Assembly (NCBI RefSeq): GCF_050434145.1
Contig: NZ_JBNPVX010000043.1
Coordinates: 1 to 19,736, forward strand
Origin: JAISST01 sp050434145
Lineage (GTDB): Bacteria > Fusobacteriota > Fusobacteriia > Fusobacteriales > Fusobacteriaceae
DNA: 19,736 bases
Direction: 5' to 3'
Under the pieces are notes generated by a model. That model had not been told where the DNA came from, did not search any database, and saw nothing but the letters and a program-made list of their open reading frames with translations. The number at the start of each line of letters is the position of its first letter. The stretch's first letter is position 1. Positions 15,761-19,736 of the stretch are shown here, piece by piece. The position numbers and the translations under genes were made by a program.

Positions 15761-17557
15761 TTAAATATCAAAGATTTTGGGATTTATATATACTTTATAT
15801 GGATAAATAGAAGATTTATTTAAATCTATTCGTTCATAACATACCACATCTTCTTCTATGCTTATCCCTCTTTCCATAGCTACTCTTTTTATATTTGAAT
15901 TATATTCTTTTATTTTATCACGTAATCTTTTTAAAGGAACTTTCAATTTCTCCCCTATTTCCTTTACTTTTTCTGCTTCATCATAATTTTCAATTAATAA
16001 TTCTACTAACCTCTTTCCTTCTATACTTTTTTCTTCTTGATGCAGTAATTTTTTTATTATTGTATCACCTCTTGCATTTGATAATTTTAAGGATTTCTCT
16101 TTATCTGTATTTATTTGTAAATTATATTTTATTATATTAAGAATAGAATTCTCATAATAAAATGCTTTCTTCTCTTTTATTAGAAGAGACTTCACAGGGT
16201 CTAATCCTTTCATGTCAACAATTAAATCATCATAAAATTTCCCCAACAATTCTTTAAGACTTTTATTTTCATCATATTTTTCTTTTATATCAATTTCGAA
16301 CTCTTCTTTAATCTCTTTGCATATTTTATAATAATAAAAATCTCTTTCTTTTTCAGAGTGAAATTTTCCACAAAAATATTTAATCCTAAAAAATATAAAT
16401 ACTCTTTTTTTCAACTCTTCCATAGAAAATTCTCCACCATCATTTTTATACTCTTTAAAATCATATAAATAAACATCTTCTATTTTAAATAGTTTAAACA
16501 CTTTTTTCATTTCTTCTGAGTCTATATCTATTTCCCCAAACAAATATAAAATTTTAATTAGTTGTTCGACAAAATCACCTATATTATCTTTTTCTTGAGA
16601 AAATTTTTTTAATTTTTTAGAATTCTCTGATAAGAACTTCCTCAACGAATTATAAAAATCATCTGGTTCAATTCCTGCAAAAATATCAAAAGAAAATACT
16701 TGGCTCAATCCATCATAAAATAATTTTAATGGCTCATTTCCTAGTTGCTCATAATAATTAGCTACATCGCTAAAATTATAGCTTTTTATTGCTCTATCAA
16801 TATAATCATATATTTTACTATTTTCTTTGTAAGGTTCTATTATTACATCTATTTTCGACAATGGGACTCTATCATAGATATCTGTCTCTTCATAATTATC
16901 ATCAGATACTGTATTGTATGTATTCAGTTGTAACTCTGTCCATGTATATGCTACTATTCCTGTTTCTAATGCTACTTTATAAAAAGATATTGCTGTTACT
17001 TTCATTCCTGTAGTCATGTCTATTATTGCATTTTTTGAATTTCCTTTTTGTTCATCCAATATATTTTTTATTTTCAAACTCAAAGCATTTACTGATAGCT
17101 TATCTGTAGTTTCTCCTATTATAAGGTACTTCGTATATTTGGGATTTTCTTTAATTTTTTTATAAAGATGTTCAGTTTCCTTAGAATATAACAATATTAT
17201 TTTTTTCAAATTTGGAAATATTCCTATGTCCTTTTCTAACACATTCTCTCTTACTTTTGACTTCAATATCTTTTTTTCTTCAGAGTCATTCTTTTTTTCA
17301 TCAGGCTTTAAATTATCTTCTCTCAATGCAAAACTGACAAACATTACTACTTGTTCTATCTTTTCATAGTCTAACTTGGACTTTTCACTTTCTATTACAT
17401 TTTTATAATTTTGTTCCAAGAACATACAATCAATATATGTCATTTTCTCATTTAGATGATATTTGGTATAATTTTCATATTCATTCTCTTTATATTCTGA
17501 TCCCAAAATATCTTTTATCTTATTATAAATCTCTTCTCTTCGCACATATATCACCAT
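15761..17557 (-). CDS. CARF-domain protein with a C-terminal winged-helix-like region, effector unknown
   Basis: This 598-residue protein should sense cyclic oligoadenylate. Residues ~65-245 form a CARF-like Rossmann fold: VVMFVSFAL and KKIILLYSKETEH strands, then IIDMTTGMKVTA (D180, G184, K186), matching the CARF ligand motif usually written DxTGGxK. Residues ~260-490 are mostly charged helices. Residues ~511-560 look like a helix-turn-helix (VKEIGEKLKVPLKRLRDKIK), followed by a possible beta wing (YPYKVYINPKIF). No HEPN Rx4-6H motif, PD-(D/E)xK motif or membrane helix is visible, so the output could be DNA binding or an unrecognised nuclease. It starts 4 nt after the CARF-HEPN gene, implying coupling. 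The start could also be GTG at 17545, which has GGTGAT 4 nt upstream. Confidence 0.75.
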   Translation of the reverse strand: MVIYVRREEIYNKIKDILGSEYKENEYENYTKYHLNEKMTYIDCMFLEQNYKNVIESEKSKLDYEKIEQVVMFVSFALREDNLKPDEKKNDSEEKKILKSKVRENVLEKDIGIFPNLKKIILLYSKETEHLYKKIKENPKYTKYLIIGETTDKLSVNALSLKIKNILDEQKGNSKNAIIDMTTGMKVTAISFYKVALETGIVAYTWTELQLNTYNTVSDDNYEETDIYDRVPLSKIDVIIEPYKENSKIYDYIDRAIKSYNFSDVANYYEQLGNEPLKLFYDGLSQVFSFDIFAGIEPDDFYNSLRKFLSENSKKLKKFSQEKDNIGDFVEQLIKILYLFGEIDIDSEEMKKVFKLFKIEDVYLYDFKEYKNDGGEFSMEELKKRVFIFFRIKYFCGKFHSEKERDFYYYKICKEIKEEFEIDIKEKYDENKSLKELLGKFYDDLIVDMKGLDPVKSLLIKEKKAFYYENSILNIIKYNLQINTDKEKSLKLSNARGDTIIKKLLHQEEKSIEGKRLVELLIENYDEAEKVKEIGEKLKVPLKRLRDKIKEYNSNIKRVAMERGISIEEDVVCYERIDLNKSSIYPYKVYINPKIFDI

Positions 17558-17561
17558 TTCC

Positions 17562-19322
17562 TTAATATTTTCTAAATTTTATATGCTCAAACACTGAAGT
17601 CTTATATATTTTTTCACCATCTTTTTTTTCTATTACATTTCTTGCTGTAGCTGCATAAATAGGAATATATTCTTCTTTTTTACAAAAGGCAACTATACTG
17701 TAAGTTAAACCCCATTCTCCTTGTACTAATACATAATCCCCTTTGTTACAATTTTCTTTCAAATATTTAAAAAACACACTTCTATCTTCTCCTTCTATGT
17801 TACTCCATTTTCTTTGTAAGTTTTCAGGAAGATATAAAATCTCTGCACAATGAAATTCCTCTTTCAGCTCTTTTTTTTGCATATCTGTAAGTACATGTGA
17901 AAATAAAATAAAAGCTTTTCTTGCTACTTTATCTTCCTTTTTCATGTTGAAATTTACATTTATCATAAATTCATTGTTCTTAAAGAATTTTTTTGCTTTT
18001 ACCAACCTATCAAATAACAGTTCTATATCTTTTTTGCTATTCTTAAATCCATCTACAGAATGAGCTAAGCCATTTCTTACTTTTCTACAATCATCATATA
18101 AATGGTAAAATTCTAGTATCTTTCTTTCATTATCATTTTTTATTAAATTTTTATTTCTAACTATAGTTATTTCAACTAGTCCTTTCCATGAAGAAATATA
18201 ACCTTGCTTTTCTGTTTCAGAAATTGATTTTTTAGCTTCAATTTTTCCTTTTTTTATGGCATAGTTTACAAAAATAAACTCTCTCAATGCTTCTATCAAA
18301 TTTACATAGGCTATCCCATAACGTTTCTCTTCATAGTGCCATTCTGATAATCTTAATAAAATCTCATAATTTTCTTTTACACCACTAAAATAATCTAAAA
18401 ATTTTCTTATAACCTTTGGAATTATCGCCTTTGCTGGACCTTCCATCAGCTCAATTTTTTTCATATTTCTTCTTAGTTCTTCCAAAGTATTCTTTATTTC
18501 AGTAACATAGTTCATACTTAGAGCATCAGACAATTTTTTTAATCCATCTTTTATTTTAATATCTTCATTTCTTTTATCTTCTTTTAATAATTCTTCTATT
18601 AAATCTACATTTCCAAAATTTGAAAAAGAGTTTGCTCCCTTTATCCATTTCATCAAAGTGAAAAATATCTGTAAATCTATCACAGGAACTAGTTCTGTTC
18701 CATTTTCACTTTTATACCGTGCCTCAAACATTCCATATGATATATATTTTATCTTTACTTTACTATCTAGCACATCATTAATATAGTTTAAAACCAAAAA
18801 TATCCAAAATGCATTTGATCTAAATGAGTGTGTTATATCTAAATATAGTTCATCTCCATCATTCAATGAATTTATAATTTCAAGTATTTTATCAAAATTT
18901 TCATAATTTTCTTCGTCATTTAGACCATATCTAGTTACTACAGGCACTACTTTTCCATCAAAATAATTAATAAATTCTTTCATATCAATCCAATCCAATG
19001 GCTTTGATTGTTGTTCTTCCTGTGTAAAAGAGAAAAAATTAGCTATTTTACCAAAAAGCTCTTCATTCATATATTCTTCATTTTTATTTTTATCACTTTT
19101 CTCACAATAATGAGCATAAACATTTTCCCACATAGAACCTAAAGTCCCTATATAAAATACTTTATCTATGTTGAAATGATCCTCCAAAGCCATTGCAATA
19201 TATTGTTTGTTTTTATAAATCTTATCTTCTATTTTATAGTTAGCCTCTTGATATACTCTCGCATAATTTCCATTTCCATCTTTTTTTCCTGTGCCCAATG
19301 TAGCTATGAGAATTTTTGCCAT
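17562..19322 (-). CDS. CARF-HEPN ribonuclease (TM1812/Csx1-like) with a fused Csx20-like domain
   Basis: This 586-residue protein is a predicted cyclic-oligoadenylate-activated RNase. The CARF domain starts MAKILIATLGTG (6-12), continues with YIGTLGSMW at 57-65, and has the TM1812-family motif LDITHSFRS at 161-169. The HEPN domain (~310-450) has an intact active site RNGLAH, R416 to H421. Residues 467-586 then resemble stand-alone Csx20 proteins: AFILFSHVLTDMQ, ILYLPENLQRKWSNI, GDYVLVQGEWGLTYSI and the ending VFEHIKFRKY. Csx20 belongs to the CARF superfamily and is regarded as a ring nuclease that destroys the activator. ATG 19322 is preferred over upstream ATG 19343 because GGGGTGAT lies 4 nt before it. 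It is the first gene after the operon promoter. The Csx20 assignment is from memory of the family, without alignment. Confidence 0.82.
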   Translation of the reverse strand: MAKILIATLGTGKKDGNGNYARVYQEANYKIEDKIYKNKQYIAMALEDHFNIDKVFYIGTLGSMWENVYAHYCEKSDKNKNEEYMNEELFGKIANFFSFTQEEQQSKPLDWIDMKEFINYFDGKVVPVVTRYGLNDEENYENFDKILEIINSLNDGDELYLDITHSFRSNAFWIFLVLNYINDVLDSKVKIKYISYGMFEARYKSENGTELVPVIDLQIFFTLMKWIKGANSFSNFGNVDLIEELLKEDKRNEDIKIKDGLKKLSDALSMNYVTEIKNTLEELRRNMKKIELMEGPAKAIIPKVIRKFLDYFSGVKENYEILLRLSEWHYEEKRYGIAYVNLIEALREFIFVNYAIKKGKIEAKKSISETEKQGYISSWKGLVEITIVRNKNLIKNDNERKILEFYHLYDDCRKVRNGLAHSVDGFKNSKKDIELLFDRLVKAKKFFKNNEFMINVNFNMKKEDKVARKAFILFSHVLTDMQKKELKEEFHCAEILYLPENLQRKWSNIEGEDRSVFFKYLKENCNKGDYVLVQGEWGLTYSIVAFCKKEEYIPIYAATARNVIEKKDGEKIYKTSVFEHIKFRKY

Positions 19323-19391
19323 TACCATCACCCCACATATCATACAATATTTTTAATGAATAAAAAAGTTTTTAAACTACTTCATAATACT

Positions 19392-19397
19392 ATTATA
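19392..19397 (-). promoter_or_regulatory. Promoter -10 for the cas operon
   Basis: A perfect TATAAT reads on the minus strand at 19397-19392, with GTTATA as the best but weak -35 at 17 bp. Transcription would begin near 19385, about 63 nt before the start of the CARF-HEPN gene. The weak -35 suggests low or activated expression. Confidence 0.5.
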
Positions 19398-19470
19398 CAC
19401 TATTAAGATAAAAATATAACACAAAATTTTTATTTTAATACTACAAACATTTCCTATATCTTACCTATTC

Positions 19471-19488
19471 TTACAAAATATTTTGTAA
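19471..19488. promoter_or_regulatory. 18-bp perfect palindrome upstream of the cas promoter
   Basis: TTACAAAATATTTTGTAA is identical to its own reverse complement. It lies about 75 bp upstream of the cas -10 and about 75 bp downstream of the 32-codon ORF. There is no T-run after it on the minus strand, so it is a poor terminator and more like an operator for a dimeric regulator. No known site is assigned. Confidence 0.4.
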
Positions 19489-19562
19489 ATTTCTTTTTAT
19501 CTATATTTTAGGCATTTTTTATATTTTTTCATATCTAATTTTCTTGTTTTCATATTAATCTT

Positions 19563-19661
19563 TTATGTTTTTAATTTTTTTATCACTATATATACTTCTC
19601 CTATTCCTTTTGCTATTATGCATATTGTTGTTATTATTTCTCCTATTGCTACTATTGTCAT
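19563..19661 (-). CDS. 32-aa hydrophobic peptide
   Basis: ATG at 19661-19659 has an excellent ribosome binding site, GGAGGTGA, and the frame runs 32 codons to TAA. The first 27 residues are largely Ile, Val, Ala, Gly and Thr (MTIVAIGEIITTICII), and the end is basic (IKKLKT). This composition fits a small membrane or amphipathic peptide, as in type I toxins, but I do not recognise the family. A similar short frame ends just upstream at 19695. It lies upstream of the cas promoter and in the same orientation. Confidence 0.5.
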   Translation of the reverse strand: MTIVAIGEIITTICIIAKGIGEVYIVIKKLKT

Positions 19662-19694
19662 AATTTTCACCTCCATTGTCATATGTTTTTCAAT

Positions 19695-19736
19695 CTATTC
19701 CTCACCTATTATTTTTCCTATTGTTGTTACAGCTAC
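19695..19736 (-). CDS. C-terminal end of a second short ORF, cut by the window edge
   Basis: The last 13 codons read VAVTTIGKIIGEE and then TAG. The composition resembles that of the 32-codon peptide that follows 34 nt later, suggesting tandem paralogues. The start is outside the window. Confidence 0.35.
   Translation of the reverse strand, partial: VAVTTIGKIIGEE

Noticed and set aside
15761..17557. Calling this protein a Csm6-type HEPN RNase
   Set aside because: No Rx4-6H motif was found; the nearest Arg-His pair (R391, H400) is too widely spaced.

Overview
The window holds a complete, single-strand type III-A (Csm) CRISPR-Cas locus from a very AT-rich bacterium. AT content, strong GGAGG-type ribosome binding sites, AGA-dominated arginine codons and TGA used as a normal stop suggest Fusobacteriota or a low-GC Firmicute; the genus cannot be fixed from the sequence. 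Every gene and the CRISPR array read on the minus strand, so the biological order runs from high to low coordinates.

Right edge (19407-19736): two tandem short peptide ORFs, one cut by the window end, then an 18-bp perfect palindrome and a TATAAT promoter for the cas operon. Signalling block (15761-19322): a CARF-HEPN ribonuclease of the TM1812/Csx1-like type whose last ~120 residues look like a fused Csx20 domain, followed by a second CARF protein that has no HEPN motif and ends in a winged-helix-like region. An internal extended -10 promoter follows. Processing and interference block (8794-15582): a Cas6b-like RAMP, cas10/csm1, csm2, csm3, csm4 and csm5, tightly packed. Cas10 keeps its GGDD cyclase motif but has lost the HD nuclease signature (no histidine in its first 418 residues). 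Csm3 keeps its target-RNA-cleaving aspartate. Adaptation block (6453-8759): cas1, two different cas2 genes in tandem, and a second, PF10040-like cas6.

The leader (5936-6452) carries a near-consensus extended -10 promoter. The array proper (852-5935) has 70 repeats of 37 bp and 69 spacers. The repeat ends in ATTGAAAC when read on the minus strand, which fixes crRNA direction. At the leader-distal end are three more repeats (473-509, 401-437 and a degenerate one at 70-106), and two of the intervals hold complete small genes with their own ribosome binding sites: an 81-codon gene (546-791) and a 51-codon acidic gene (195-350). A 95-bp exact duplication at the left edge suggests a further copy of the second gene.

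How it would work: Cas6 proteins cut the long array transcript, the Csm complex binds crRNAs that are mostly antisense to mRNA-like sequence, Csm3 cuts the target, and Cas10 makes cyclic oligoadenylate instead of cutting DNA. That messenger would switch on the two CARF proteins, one of which appears to carry its own off-switch domain. The most novel points are the genes embedded between CRISPR repeats, the CARF-HEPN-Csx20 fusion, the CARF protein with an unknown effector, and a spacer that reads as half of a tRNA-His.
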